The position numbers and the translations under genes were made by a program. A stretch of DNA of 64,000 nucleotides from Pelecanus crispus (Eukaryota > Chordata > Aves > Pelecaniformes > Pelecanidae), in NCBI RefSeq assembly GCF_030463565.1, contig NC_134652.1:8521897-8585896 (forward strand), written 5' to 3'. The notes under the pieces are model-generated. The model saw only the letters and a list, made by a program, of their open reading frames with translations, made no database searches and had not been told where the DNA came from. Positions 13,832 through 28,100 of the stretch are shown in pieces. How positions within the stretch are numbered: the first letter of the stretch is position 1; the number at the start of each line of letters is the position of its first letter.

Positions 13832-14667
13832 CAGATGTAATAGCTGAGATTTGCATCTTGAGGATGACCACATGTAGATGAGTTTCAAAGAACCAGCCAT
13901 CAAACTGGAAGTGCTGCCAGTAAACACAAGCGTGCTGTCAGTGTGTCGAGGTCCCTGGTACCCCAAAGAGCCCACCTGCCCTACCTAGCTGATTGCCTCC
14001 ACCAAAGGCCTCTGGCTCCAGAACAAAAAGAAAAGCTGACGTCAGAAAAATCGTTCCTAGCACAATGTTTTTAGGTAAGGACTCAGGATACTTATTAATA
14101 TTTATGACTCCATTTATTTTACAAGCTAAGCAGATGACCTGCTAAACCACCTGGACTGAATTCTTTGTAAATTATATCCTTCACTCAGAATAGCATCTGA
14201 GTCACGTCAGAGTGTAAGTACACAATGACTTGGAAAGCCTTTCCAGGAATTTAAGCACTTACTAGTTGCCATTACCTATTTGTTTTGACTGTCCTTCTGA
14301 AGATTGCCCTACACCTAGCAAAGGCAACAGATAGTATGCACACTAACAAACTCTCAGCTGAAAGAATAATGAATCTGACATTGCAAAAATATTTTGATAG
14401 ATCAACAGTACATTATGACACCCCAGCTTTTATTGCCATGGGAAGAGCAGTTAAACTCTGTGTGTCCAGAAGCAGGGAGAGTCACAGAGTAGATGAAGAT
14501 GAGCGTGGTGGCAAGGCGTGGAAGCAATTCACCTGCAAGGCAGGTAGCATCCTCCTGTAATCAAAGACCCCAGCTCCAAAAGCAGATACTCATGTGAAGT
14601 TTTTACACATGTAGGTTCCTTCTCTCAGGAGGCCATCACGATGAAAAGGCCCACATGAACACCCACC

Positions 14668-14765
14668 ACACTTAGGTTCAAACCCTAAGCAAGATCATTT
14701 CCTCTCTCCACTCCTCTGTTTCCTCTCCGTGGAACAGAGACAGGAGTTCCTGCACCCATGAGGAC
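14668..14765 (+). repeat. MIR-like remnant
   Basis: AAGCAAGATCATTTCCTCTCTCCACTCCTCTGTTTCCTC resembles the plus-strand MIR core (CAAGTCATTTAACCTCTCTGTGCCTCAGTTTCCTC). It is short and diverged. Confidence 0.45.
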
Positions 14766-16786
14766 AGTGTGCTGATAAATAATTAGAAGACAGCCCCAAT
14801 ATTATAGTGACCAAAACTCCACAAGAGTGTAGAACTTACGCTTAATATGTAAGTAGAGAAATTGTTGAGATCATGAGCACTAGAAGCTAGTCTGGGATGT
14901 CAGCCCATGGGTCAGCCCAGCTCGGCAGGTTCATGGCGGGGCAGAGGAAGGTTGTGGGAAGTTGGAAACTGGCATCATATGCCATCACTGGGGCAGGGAC
15001 TGATGGCCCTTGGCTGGTCCTGGACAGGGTGGGGGGAGCCCTGGGGGGGATGGGCAGGGACATTACAGCCTGTTAGTGCTCTCAGGACCCAGGCAGATGG
15101 AGACTGTGATCAGCTTCTCTGCCTTTGTGTTGGCATTTTGGCTTCTCTTCACCTTGCGTAAGGTAGTAAGGAGTCTATTTGGTTTAAAAGGCTCTGGGAC
15201 TTGCTATGAAGGTCTGAATTGAAGCATATCATCTCCCCTGAGGATCTAACAGTCTCTCTCAGTCTCTTCTCACCAAATAAGAAGCATCTAAGTGTGGTTG
15301 CTCTCCTGACTGATCTCTTTTCTGCACTTCTTCCCACTTGGTTCAAAGGCAATGCTCATCTGTGAACAAGTGATGTTCATGGACTCATGAATACAGATTC
15401 TTTTACTGTAAAACACATAATCTTGACAATATAATAATATGACCATAAACACTTCTATATAAGCATTTCTCTTATGTTCGTGCCTTCTAGTCCGTTTTAA
15501 TAAAATGTGCTCAATGATTCGCAATTTTGCAAGTTTATAACATTTCTCTTTCCCCACTCTGGAGAGGGGAAAAGTGTTTTACTTGTTCCATGCTTGTCAG
15601 ATTTGTGCTCTGTTGGATTATCCGACTCTTCCAGCTTTCCAGGCAGCTGCAAGCACCTTCAAAGAGTTATCCAGATCATTGCTGAATGCTAAATTAACAG
15701 TTGAAGACTGACAAACTCATGTTTTTCCAATATTCAGAGATCACAATAGGTATTTTTAAATACTAACACCCAAAACTAATGCATTGGTCAGGCATTGACT
15801 GACTGATTTGTTGGGTCAAGTGCCAATGAGCTGGACCACAGCTGGTAGGGTGAAGTGACACAGCTGGAACAGGACAACCGGGCAATGCACATGCTTTTCT
15901 GGTCATGAAATCTCATTCTGTTGCATGAGGCTTCTGCGTTCACGGCTCCTATTTCACTAGGTTTCTTCCTTCTTGAAATACACCGCAGCTGCTTCACAGA
16001 TCTACTCAATCACCCGGTGACGCATATTTGTACACTTGCCATAAAGATTTTTTCTTTCTTGCTTAGCCAGCACAGGCAGGAAGTGATAAGGTCTGCTTTA
16101 GTTACAGAGAGATGCATGCTGCGGCAGGCATGCAGCTAGAAATTCTTAGATAAAGGATGGTTACTTAAGGTCCTTATCTAGGATGCTACAGGGAACTGCC
16201 ATAATAAAAATAATAAACAGCAGCAACAATAATTATTAACAGAATTCAAGGAGTCTGACCCTAATCCCATGTTTGGTTTATAATTTAATGATTTTGCTGA
16301 CTTTGACAGACCTGCATCCCTCTGCAACTGCTGAAAGTTAAATCAGAATCAGGGCCCAAATCTTTTGTCCACCTTATTTGTAACTTAGCTACTCTGAAAG
16401 GCTGCATAGTTCCTCAGTGATGCTATTCAGACTAAAAAGCAGGTGAGATTTTTAGACCAAAGAAGTTTTACCAGAGTTGACTACTTCAAATCCTTCTGTC
16501 TGAAGCAGCAAGCTGGAGAATTTTGCAGGAACAGAATCCCTAATGTTTTTTCATTTCACCATTTTCCAAACAATAAAAATACTGAGAAGAGTTTCTAACA
16601 TGGTTTCCTGTTCCCATCAGTAAAAGCTTATGAATGAGAAAAATAAAATGCCTGATTTTAAAAACACTGGGCTTCGATTAAGCTCCAAGGTTGGTCAGAG
16701 TGTTTATTTGGATATCATCCCTAAAATCTATTTTAAAATTGCCTGGAGACTGGGGTTAAATGACTTCCTTAGTTGCTGTGTTTATA

Positions 16787-16810
16787 GCATTATTATTATT
16801 ATTATTAACA
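16787..16810 (+). repeat. (ATT)n microsatellite
   Basis: About six ATT units end in AACAAT. Short. Confidence 0.85.
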
Positions 16811-19705
16811 ATATCTGGACTTCTGTTCCCCTATTCTCTTTTAATGGAAAATAAGGCCAAAAGAGGGACTCTCCATGCTTCTCAAAGGAAGAAGTGAACC
16901 TCTGGCCCACCACGGGGTGAGCCGCAGTGTCCCGGGGAGCACATCACACATCTCGGGTTCTGCCTGAGGATCCAAGGGCATGCTGGGCCGCTGACGGGAA
17001 CTGAGATGGGAGGCTCTGCCCAAAAAGAGTGACAAAACATGGCCACAGGAAAAATAATTAATAACCACAAGAGTGCTTGATGTAGGTACAATAAACATCT
17101 TAATGTTTATTTTTGACCAAAAAGAACTTGGGTTTATTTCATTGAGAGGTTTCCCTGTCTCCAGAGTCTGCAATCATGTCCTGATTGCAGGTCACTGCTG
17201 ATAGCGAAGAAAAATAGCCATCCCTTTCATGAGAAAAAGAAAAGACAAGCAACAACCATCAGGAATTTAGCCAGGTTTTGTGTAGAAAAAACCCTTTCCA
17301 TGACATGGCAGTTTAGGCATGAAATGGCTCTTCTAAAACCAGGATCAAAGATTAATGGCAAAATGTATTCTACTTGTCACTTGTTTCCAAACCTGATTTC
17401 ACTAAAAGCACTGTGAGCTTTACTATAGTTTTCAAGATCAGAATTCAGCCCTCTGCTTCTTAGGCAGCATTTAGAGGTGGCTTTTCTCTAAAGTAAAAAC
17501 ATGTATACATGCCAGTCCTTAATCGCTTTGAGCAGAAAACATATTTGCTTCATCAGCATAGCAAATTGCTGTAAAAACCTTTTGGCAGTATAACTTTTCT
17601 TGCAGAGCACATAGAGAAGAAGTGCTGCTGGCTGTCAAATGTTAGTCCAAGCACGCACTTTTTATTTACAGACCCAGACAGTAAATCAAACTTCTTAGTA
17701 CAGCAAATCATGTCCTGCTCTTCAACTCCAGGGAAAGTTCATGAGCCTTCATTTGCTTCTTTTTTTCCATTCCCAGCAACTACAAAGTTGTCCTAACATA
17801 AGACTATTTAAACTGTTTGAGAAACAGCTTTTAAGCAGAATGCCACGTATTGCTTTGTCTGAAGTAGATCATACCAGAGTTTGCTCTTCTCCTGGGATGC
17901 ATGAAAAAACTTGGAATCAACCCTGGAGAAAGCCAGTCCTCTCTCATCAGCAGAGTGACCTGACGTGTCACCGTCTTTGTGTCAGAAGCTGGAGCTAGAG
18001 CGACAGCACAGGGGGATCACAAAGAGCTTTATTCTTTCAGGTCCTTCTATTCTTACACAAACGGCTCATCTCAGGGAGATATCAAAGATAAAATTGCTAA
18101 AACCTTTTCAAAAGTCCTCTTTTGACTCTCAGCATTTTGCTGTTCAACCAAAAATCCTCCTACAAATTCAGATTTGCTTTGAAAACATTTTGTGAAAAGG
18201 CTGCTATGATATTCTCCTAATAAAAATCCAAAACATCTATTTTCTTCAAACTTCCTTTAAGTGTCATCAGAAGTTTTCATCCAGGCATCAGCCAGCTCTA
18301 TTGTCCAGGAAGCACAGCAGCCCTGTGCTTTTGGCTGGCAAGTGTACCTGGAAAACTCTCCATTAAGCATCGCTGAAATCCAGGCAGTCAATGCTCTCCT
18401 GAGACTTTGGATGGTTGTGTTAGAGAAAAACAGACTAAAACCCAATGTAATGTCAACCTGGTGGGCAGAAGGCTTCACACACAGACTGAATTCCCCAAAC
18501 TCCCAAATTCCTTTAGCAGCAACAACTTCTATTACTTGTCACAAGATAAGCGTAAAGTGGGGAAATTTTAGAACATGTCTTATACCCACAGTCGGAGCCC
18601 CAATCTCCAACTCTTGCGCTGCTTCTCAACTTTTTTTTGTCACACGTGACAAAAGACAGCAAACGGGTGGCTTTCCCCTACAGGGCACTGATCAGAGAGC
18701 ATGATGACAGTCTGCATCGCGTGGCAGATCAAATAACTCTCTTCCAGCAGAGCATCAAGAACATTGGCAATTTTATATGCTGATTTTGTGGTGCCTTCAC
18801 TCTCAGTTTTGCTGTTCACACAGGACTGTGTGGAAGCAGATAATGTAATGAGTCAATGTTGTTAGACAACATCGTTACCCCAATTTCTCATCAGTAGATT
18901 CTTAACATGGCAATTCATTTTTCACTGTCAAATCTCTCCACTCTTTTCTTCTTGCCTTGCTTTCCGTTCCCTTCATGCCCATTTCCTTTCATTTCCTCTG
19001 GACTTTGGTACATCCTTAAAATGCAGAGACATAGAGTTTTATGCAGAAGTTTGGTGTCAGGAGGATTCTGTCTGTGCCCAGAAACTGAGAGCTCCATCAA
19101 CTTGAAAAAGTCTGAACTAACCTCAAAAGAACTAGATTTTATCTACGGAGAGACTGAATTTTTAAATCCAAGCAAAAAAGAAAAAAAAAAAAAAAGCTCA
19201 GATTCACATGCAAAACCGTGAGCACACAAACCAACTAACATTTGTCCAAGCACTTTCTAAAACTCTCTAATGAGTACCACGTGCAGGCAACCAGCTATTG
19301 GCACGCACAAGCAATGCATTCACGGACTTCATTGTCCGTGAAGCTTTGCACTTAAACCTGGGGCTGTTATCCTAAAAATATTGGCCTCATATATGAGATC
19401 TGTTGTCTTCACACAGCTATTACTTGCTATGAGTGATGGAGCAAATTCCTAGTATTTCTGTTACCATCTGTGCCTATGTACTTTAACAAAGATAATTGAA
19501 ATTTATCCTGAGCAACCTGATCTCCCTTGCTTTGTGTGTAATGCAGGATATCATTTTGGATGGCTTGAGAAACATTTTTTCTACCAAACCTGTGGAGCAT
19601 GGATAAGGAAGAAAGGGAAAGGTAGCCTAACTAAATACTTTAAGTTGCTCATAGAATATAATATATCCTGGTAGAAGAGCTGAGTACAGCCTGTGAAGGT
19701 GCTTA

Positions 19706-19827
19706 ATAATAATAATATTAATAATAATAGTAATAGAATAATAAATACAAATAATAATAAATAAAAATAAAAATAAAAATAAAAATAAAAATAAAAATAA
19801 AAATAAAAATAAAAATAAAAATAAAAA
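19706..19827. repeat. Compound microsatellite (AAT)n then (AAAAAT)n
   Basis: AAT-type repeats up to about 19758 pass into about eleven regular AAAAAT hexamers (19760-19827). The minus strand translates as an artefactual FYFYFY ORF (19581-19886). Confidence 0.95.
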
Positions 19828-22800
19828 GTGTTCAGTTTGTGAAAGCCAGCAAAAATAAGAAGACCCATCATTCTGGGTTCACACAATACTCATATTGCAT
19901 GCAACAGCCACACATGCTACATTTGATGCAGTCTGTGGTCTGGAAATTAGGATCACAAGGTATGCTGGGAACCTGGAAGCAAAGGGGACTGCAGGGACTC
20001 CTCTCAGCTGGAGTCACAACCCTCGCCTCTGCTGAGCCTGCCACCACGCGTGCTATTAGCATTCATTATATGAGAGTGTTTTTGTGATGTGGGTGCATCT
20101 CCACCTGGAACGAGTTGAAAAAGCATAAAGGCCATCAAAGTGTTATCAGATGTTATTAACATTGAGCCCACTAAAATCTGGACTACATCTGAACTACTGG
20201 CACGCAGATGACAAGTCCTACATCCCATTAAGAACTTCCTGAGTCCTCAGACGTATTGCTTATGTAAAAGATGCTTCTGAATGGGTTGCTGTTCTTTAAA
20301 TGACAAAGCAGAGAATGAGAGGAATATTTCTGATGGTTTCATTACTGGCTTTTCAGTCCAGTGCCTGTATCTTCTTTCTGCCACTGTTTTATCTCTCAGG
20401 AGGCTTCCTTGCACAGATTCTTTTGCCCTCCCTGTGGCTTCCGATGATGAGACCTGCGCTGGAGCCCAACAACCATGACCACTGTGCTGATCGCCAAAGG
20501 GCTGTGCGACCGTGGGCTGGCTGCATAAACCCTCCCCAGGCCAGAAGCACCAACCCTCACCATATTTTCAGTAGCTCTCAACCATCTCTTCACCATATTT
20601 ATGTCTACACAGAAAATGGGTCCTTCCTCTACCATTGCTGTCATTTTCTCTGTCTAACCCTTTTGCCCAAAGATTGTTTTCCGCCCCTTCCATTCATTCC
20701 TCCATCTCTCCCTCTGTAACTCCCACACCAGGAATACCTCCTCTCCGCTCCTAAGTGCTCGTGACATCTGCCATCTTGGCCCAATCAGGAGTGATTGATC
20801 CAGCATCCTTCAGCGCCAAGTGCATTTGATCTGTAAAGCTCTCCAGCTGGGTCTGTAATAACTCATATCCTTTGTGGGTTACACATCAAGCAACTCTTTC
20901 CCCATCAGTCACGTCTTTCCTGATAGAAGAGTTCTTCCATGAAGGCCTTCACAGCTAATCCACCATCTCTTGCAGCACATGATGGAAAAAAGTTATGAAA
21001 AGCAGTATTTTGTACTGCTTTGATGCAAACAAAGCTGATTTCCATGTCAATTTTGTTGAATAAAAACTTCTGGGGGCAGACACTGTGAATTCTTCTAGGA
21101 TTTAGACCACGATAAGAGCAGTCAACTCATAAATATTTATGCCTGAGGCTCAGTAAATGAGCACTACTCGCTACTTTGTTTCATTTTCATTAACTCTGTT
21201 GCTGTATTTACCGAGCTATGTTTAGATCCTGCTATACAGACCCGAACCACTGCTATCACTGTCAGTGCAAGGCTGCTGCGTACTTCTCTGTCAGCTAAGA
21301 AACTGTCTTCCAACTTTGATAGTAAGAAAATTAGGGCCAGATATTCCTGGTTGTGTGGGAGCAGCATTTCAGTGCACCTGAGAAAACATGAATACCTTTT
21401 TACCCCTAACATTTGGGTGTGTGTCCAGCTCTCCACCCTCCCGCAGGTCCACAACACAAGACAAATGACCGTGTTACATTTGCTGCAGGCTGGTTGTGCT
21501 GTGTTGCCGAAATCACATTTTTTTGGCGATGTGTTTTGCAGAATCAGTATGCTGGTTTATCTACCTTGGACACAAATGTGAAACTACATATCTCTTCATA
21601 AATCAGATTTACTGAATATTTTGTTAGTGATATAACAATCTGTTTTGATGCTTTACAGGCACTGAAATCAGGTCAGAACAAGACCGTGCAGACCAGTGTT
21701 CTGGCTCTGAGATATGGGGCTGCAAGGGAAGAACACAAGGACAGGGAAGTCTGTAGAGATGCTTCCTCCTCATCTGCCAATTTGGGACTCAGTGATTATT
21801 GAGCCAGGAATGCTACCTTTGTATTTAATTGTTTTTTCAAGTTTTTCTTTCATGATTTTGTCCCATCTCCCATTGATCTAATGTGAACTTTTAATCGCCA
21901 CATCCCCCCATGCCAAGGAGCATCTACAGCTTAATTATATATTGTGTGAAGTACCATTTTCTCTTCTTTTTGTTTCTTTTCTTAAACCTGCCACATGCTA
22001 GTTTCACTTGGCAGCCCTAGCTCTCATAATGAAAGACATTTAACAATCACTCTATATTCCTTATTTCCCTTCTCTGTGCCCTCATACTGTTACACATATC
22101 TCTCTAGTCTCTGACCTCTTTCCAGACTAGAGAGCTACTCTACATGTCTCATATGGAAGTTGTTCCCTATCTTTTTTCATCCTTTTCCCTGGCCTATAAA
22201 TTTTTTCCAATTTTACATATCCTTTGGGAGGTGAAGGGCCAGAACTCTGCATTGTATTCAAGAGGCAGGTGCACTGTTATTTTATAGAGGGTCATGGTGA
22301 TATGATTTGTTCTCTCTCCTTTGATAAAATACATTCTTATCCCCCATAACTGATGGGTTCTATATGAAGGAAAGCTGTTTACTGCCATCCCTTGGCCATA
22401 ACTAGAATGATTTGGTGCAGAATAAGGATTCTCCAAGTCCAGCCAAAATTCCGTAAGTCCATAAAGTAAATGTGAAGGTATCAAGGTACCACATAAATGA
22501 GAAATCTATAGGGGTTGAATTCAGGATTAATCCCTCTGCATAAATGAGATCTCACTGATATGAGAGAAACTAGTCAAATGATATAAAGACGAGTTCTTAC
22601 TAATGCTGGCAGTGTTAGGCGTATCACAGGAAAAACCCTGAGGAGCAGGAAGTACAGTTCTCTGATCCAAAGCCCATTAAATCATCTGAGTCTTTTCATT
22701 GATTGCTGAGAACTTTGTCACAGGTCCAAAGTTCTACACTGATTTTAATCCAAAGGCATAAAAGAAAGTAATGTGAGAGTAGTCTGAACGGAGGGACTGT

Positions 22801-24108
22801 ATGTGAAGCCAAAGTCATGACAAACATGAAAAAGTTAACCATAGTTGCTTCCAGCTGCTGTATTCTTTATTGTTATTCTTATAAAGCACTTTTCTGTATA
22901 CCATCATTCATTATATATTTTGCATACCATCAGTGCTTAATCGCAACTAATCATTAATAAGGACTGAATACACATTACCATGTACATGGAGTGTAACAGA
23001 GATAAGATGCCATGTAAATATTCCAAAAATCTCAGCTTTGAATGGCAAATTTACTATGGAGAATCATGCACGTTCTGTCATAATCCACCTTGCTTTAATA
23101 TCTAGATATATCGATCACATTCCGTGGGCATGCATATAATTTACAAGTTAAGAGGCAGTTAATTAAAGTCAATGGTTTCTTTTGTAGAGTGTGTATTTCT
23201 TTTTTTTATGGAAAAAATTATCTATCATTGATATCTTAATTCAGATTATGAATAATATAAGCAAACTCTTGAAGAAACAGCATTATTCACATATTCATGT
23301 ACTCCACAACTATATAACTACAGGATCCTCACCATATCCCAGTGAAACAGGTAGGCTTTTCTTTCTATGAGTGGGTCACGGAACTCCCAGAAGTCAAGTA
23401 GTCTGTGCAGAGTAAAACCTGGATTAGGAGCGAGGACTTCTGGGGTCAGTGTCCCCATACCATCATGCTTCTTTAACAACAAAGAGATGGAGATTCATTC
23501 CACGGCTGTAGACACCTTCAGGTTTGCCACGTACCTTCACCCAAGTGCCCATCTCAAGAGGAGAACTTGCCATAAGCATGTCTATAGCTGGACACCATGA
23601 GACACATATCAACTCTAGGCTGAGTACAAATATAATAAATCATGATGGAAAAGGAGTGGTTTCAGCCCTGAACAGGTGAACAATTTTCTGACTGATTTCT
23701 GGACAGGGGACAGAGAAAGATGTGAAAATTTGGTATCCTTCCTTTCATTTTAAAATTCCCCTGGCCTGCACAAAGGTGCAATATTTGCAATACAAGCAGT
23801 CATGACGGAGGAGCAGCTGGGTTCATACTTCTCCTGAGCTGTCTCTGATGATGAATCATATTGCAGTAACATGCTGTCACAGTTCAGTACTGACAGCCAC
23901 AATGAAGCTGTCCTTCGTTGCAGACAAGGTGGAAGGACAAGACAGCAATCTGGGCCTTGCTTGGACAAGCATTGAAAAAAAAAAAATCTTAAATTGGCTT
24001 GCTGTGGGAGAGAGGACAGAAAGGCTGCTGAAAGCCAGAGCTTTGCAAAAGATGCTAGGGAGCACTTGCAGGGAGAGCCTTCTGCTTTTTCATCGTGTGT
24101 CATCATCT

Positions 24109-24114
24109 TTTATT
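24109..24114 (-). terminator. Candidate KCNK18 polyadenylation signal (AATAAA)
   Basis: A canonical AATAAA on the minus strand lies about 205 nt after the KCNK18 stop codon. It is the closest canonical hexamer I noticed downstream. A short 3' UTR ending just beyond it is plausible, but other signals further downstream cannot be excluded without transcript data. Confidence 0.4.
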
Positions 24115-24320
24115 ATTTAGGAGATGGGACCCTGTTGGAAAGTACTCCCTGGAGATGCCTTCACCAAGTGTCTCCTGAGGTATTCAGCCATTTTACAGCA
24201 GATTCTCAGAGGAAATCAGAATAAAATATGCCTCCTGCCAGCCCAAGGCAGAAATGCACAGGAACAGTTTCATCTCATTGCAGTGGCTAACGCTTACAAG
24301 TGAAGGAGAAATTACTGCGC

Positions 24321-25132
24321 TTATTTTGGATATACCTTCTTTGATGGCACCTTTTTCTCCCCACAAAATGAAATCACCTTTTTATACAAACCAATTAAGC
24401 GGTCTTGGCCCAGCTTAAAAGCAATGAAGACAATTTCCATTCCAATAATAATATAGAGGGAAAAAAACAAGAAAAACTTGGGATGTTCCAGTTGTGTGTC
24501 TCCAAATCCAATAGTTGTCAAGGTGATAAAGCAGAAATAAAAGGCTTCTTGAAAATCCAACCTGGTTTCCCAGTTTGGAAGAATAGCAGCTGCACAGGAG
24601 ATGTACACAAAGATAACTAGCACCATTAATACAATGGGCACATCAAATTTTTCTAACTGTTTCCCTATTTTGTCAAAATTCTCTATTACTCTGGACATTG
24701 TCTTTCCCCTGGCTAGTTCAGGACATGAACTCCATCTTTCAATGCTTTTATTTCTTTCTGGTTTGGGGTGTTCATTTTCTCTGGCAATTAACATTTCAAA
24801 AATTTCTGCATTGCGATATTTGATTGGCTTCCTTCTAACACCTGGCTGACTTTTCAGCACTTCCATAATAGTCAAGGGCTCATTGAGGACTACTTTAGAC
24901 TGTGCTCTGGACTTCAGTTCATCCCCTTTATTACATGTGGATCCAGAACAGAGTTTAGAGGCTAGAATTTTTGACTGTAGTTTTCTGAATTCATTGTAAG
25001 ACTTGGATAAGACAGTAGCAAGGATGTCTCCCATGTCTGTCAGGACCAAGAACATCAGAGGGATGCCAAATAAAGCATACAGCATACAGAGATATTTTCC
25101 AATCCGTGTCACAGGATAGGTATTACCATAAC
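24321..25132 (-). CDS. KCNK18: KCNK18 coding exon 3 (M2 to C-terminus)
   Basis: This 812-nt terminal coding exon finishes Gly122 and encodes YGNTYPVTRIGKYL, M2, the long cytoplasmic loop, M3, the second pore loop TTIGFGD, M4 and a short lysine-rich tail ending at a stop codon. Its acceptor TTCAAG|GT follows a long pyrimidine tract (purine-rich on the plus strand, about 25143-25180). The exon structure, with nearly all of the channel after the first filter in one exon, matches what I know of mammalian KCNK18. The loop is the fast-diverging part: the segments where human TRESK has PQIIIS and LQLP do not show those motifs here. Confidence 0.96.
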
Positions 25133-28100
25133 CTTGAACAAAATCAAAAAGAAGAAGAGAAGGGAAAGGGAGGGAGAGAGAACATTGTGATTTATTAGGT
25201 ATTCACATCCTCTGAGCTTTTTATTGCTGTCAATTTTAAAAGTCAATTTGTACTCCAGAGCATACTGTTCTTTTTGGCTTTGCTTTGAAGCTATTAAAAT
25301 TTCTGAGTCTCAAATGCTGATTACTAATGCAGGTATCCTACCTCTTCAAGCACTTGGAGGTTTGGAGTTTGCCAGTTCTGTTGAATTAACTCTTCCTACT
25401 TTATCTGCACCTTATCAGCCACTTGACTTAACTGCCTGACAGCAAACAGCCATTTAGGGAGGAGAAACAAAAGGTTTGGGCCAGCCCGAGACCGGTGTGC
25501 AGCCTCTGTCCTGCTGGAGACTGTTATCAGGAAGATTTCCTGACCTGGGAATCTGGGTTATGAAGGATCCAAAAGGCAAGACAGCAAGAGAGGTCTTGGG
25601 CCCATGGGTCCCTCCGCAGGGAAGTGGAGCTGCGGGCTGAGCTCAGAGAGACAGCAGCTGATGCTGGGGGAAGCTAATGGACTGTGCATGAGTTGCTGGG
25701 GGATCATCTCGTGGCCAGCCTCCAGCATCTCACAGTACGACTGAATCATTTCTGGGGATGAAACTCCCTGAGCTCTGGGAAGATTCAGATCTGGATGATT
25801 GTCTGAATTTTGAAACTGGGACAGCACTATGGATCAGCTTGGAATGAGACCCATACCTCAAACTTTATTTCTTTGCCAAAACTACCTGTGACAAATAACA
25901 GAATTTGAAATTGTCCCTAATTCATCAGAGCTAGCTCTAATGGCATATGTTGTATTGACGTTGTGTTTGTACTGATTTCATAGTTTTCAGAGTCTCTTAA
26001 ATGTACTCAGAAAAACAAAGGATCAAGTGCGGAAGCATGTGTTTATCACACGAGGAAATACATGTTTATTCTAGAGTACTAAAGTTTACAAATATCAATT
26101 ACAACAAATAGGGAACTACTGCCAGGTGCATGGCCTTTATGATACACAAAATGGTAGCAGAAGATACGCCCTTTCCCTAAATTCAACCTGCGTATTTATA
26201 GGTCCTTGCTTTAACATGTTGGACATGAAACTTAAATTGTAAGTTAGTGTTTTTCCATTACAGTGGGAGAAAACATCAGCATTATATTAATTGTATTAAA
26301 TTTCAACAACCATTTTTCTTCTTATCCTCCAAAAAGACATAAAGCATTTCTTCTCTCCCTTCAAAAACATTGTTCTTTTCTAGATGATCTTCCAGGCCAG
26401 GTACTTAGCCTGTAAGATTATTAGCTCATATGCTGAGGTATGGTTTCCTTCTTTTTCTTCATCCATTCATGTTTGTTTTCACTAATGGCTGCCATAGCCT
26501 TTGGTCTGAATCCAACCTTGAGCCCTCCTTTGCTGTGAGGCACTGGAAAACTATTTATTCTCTGTCATTCTGCTGCCCACTGGCTAACTGGGAATGCTAA
26601 TGCTTACTGCTGAAGCAATTGGGGAAGATTAATTATTGTAGTTATTGTACAGAGTGATTTTCTTTTCTTTTTTTCTCAGTTTCTATGCATTAAAAATACC
26701 TAGTGCAGTTTCAAGGGTTAAAACTTATCTTGAGCTTAGATTTAGCTATCCAGAAATCCAGCCTAGCTGAGCCACTAGGCAACCTCCACGGGCAGTGGAG
26801 AGACAGCAGTTCAGACCACCAATCTTCAGACTAGATGCCTCACTTCTCCTAGATAATTAAAAGTAGCTAAATTGACTCTAACCTGAAGTGATTTATCCAT
26901 TCCTAATACTGCAAATAACAAACCTACTGCAATGGAAATAGCTGCCTATTAGCGACAGATATTCCAGGCTTCCTACTGATCCCAAAACTCAGCTCAAAAC
27001 CTGAGGAAGCTGCGTTAACGCTCAGCACTATGAAGGCCAAAAATAATGGCAGTTTAGAAATAAATATGTTGGGTCAGTGCTCATGGGGACATCTGTAAAG
27101 TCCCATGTTAATGGAGAGGGTAAGTATACCCAGGCAAGAAGTTTTCAACAACGTTTTTTTATCAGTTTTCTGAAGTCAAAGCTTTCTGATAAAACATCCT
27201 CTTTCAAACATTCCTAGCTGTTGTGTTTATGCTAGGAAATATACACTGGGGTGAGGATTTGGGTTTGCATGTCCAGTATGTGTCTCTGGTGACCTACATG
27301 ACTGTCTCCAGACTCAGGGCTGCAAGAAGCTGCGTTTGAACAGTCTCCTAAGACACCAGAGTCTGAGGTGCAAGCCTCTGCTGTGACTTAGACAGCATGC
27401 AAGGATCTCCTACGTGCTCCAAGGGAGTATACTAACTCTCACACTATTCCTTGTCTAGGATAAGTTTTCTTAAGGTTTGGTTTTTCTTTTGCATTAAGAT
27501 GCATACCCATGCTGGGATCTTGAGTATATCCTAATGCAGTGCAGAAATGTCTTTGCAACTTGATACAATGCTGTGGGACTATTTCCCATCCAGCTTTGAT
27601 TCTGACAAATTTAGATGGTCAGTGTCCGTACTTGCCAGCATTTGAGAAAGATTAGCAAAGGGATAAAAGTAGCCTTGGGAATGAGCAAGAGGAGTTGTAT
27701 TTAGCAATGCAGAGGGAGCCAAAACCAGAAGCGATGTTTCTATTTGATCTAAGTCCTCCTTTGAAATATGAAGCCAGAATGAAAGATTTCTGAGGTGTGA
27801 CTTAAACATTGCCACGTGCTGTTAACCCAGAGAAGTGTGAACAGTATGGTTAATTATAGAGCCATAGATTTACAAAGCTGGGTTAGACATAAATAACAGG
27901 AAAGCAAATGAAAAACAACATATGCAAAATGAATTACCTCTTCCAGTGAAGAAAACGTTACCCAACATAACAAACAATAGTGGGAAGGATAAGATTTGAC
28001 TGAAAAATGGAGCTTTCTTTTTACTTTGATATAATAGTTTTGTGAACATGTCATATATGAGTACACATTATAATATGCATGTAATGATGCAGCTAATTAG

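Larger units (their letters stand above)
10361..24108. other. Intergenic, no gene recognised
   Basis: AT-rich DNA with simple repeats and two weak regulatory or repeat candidates listed separately. Open frames such as 18261-18704 and 20300-20719 (plus) show no homology I recognise. AT-rich stretches with several TAATTA/TTAAT motifs (for example 22860-23290) could be conserved noncoding DNA, but nothing in the sequence alone proves it. Confidence 0.55.

Noticed and set aside
18261..18704. 147-codon plus ORF
   Set aside because: No recognisable domain, no Kozak or splice context of note, ordinary intergenic composition.
19581..19886. 101-codon minus ORF with FYFYFY repeats
   Set aside because: It is a translation of the AAAAAT hexamer microsatellite.
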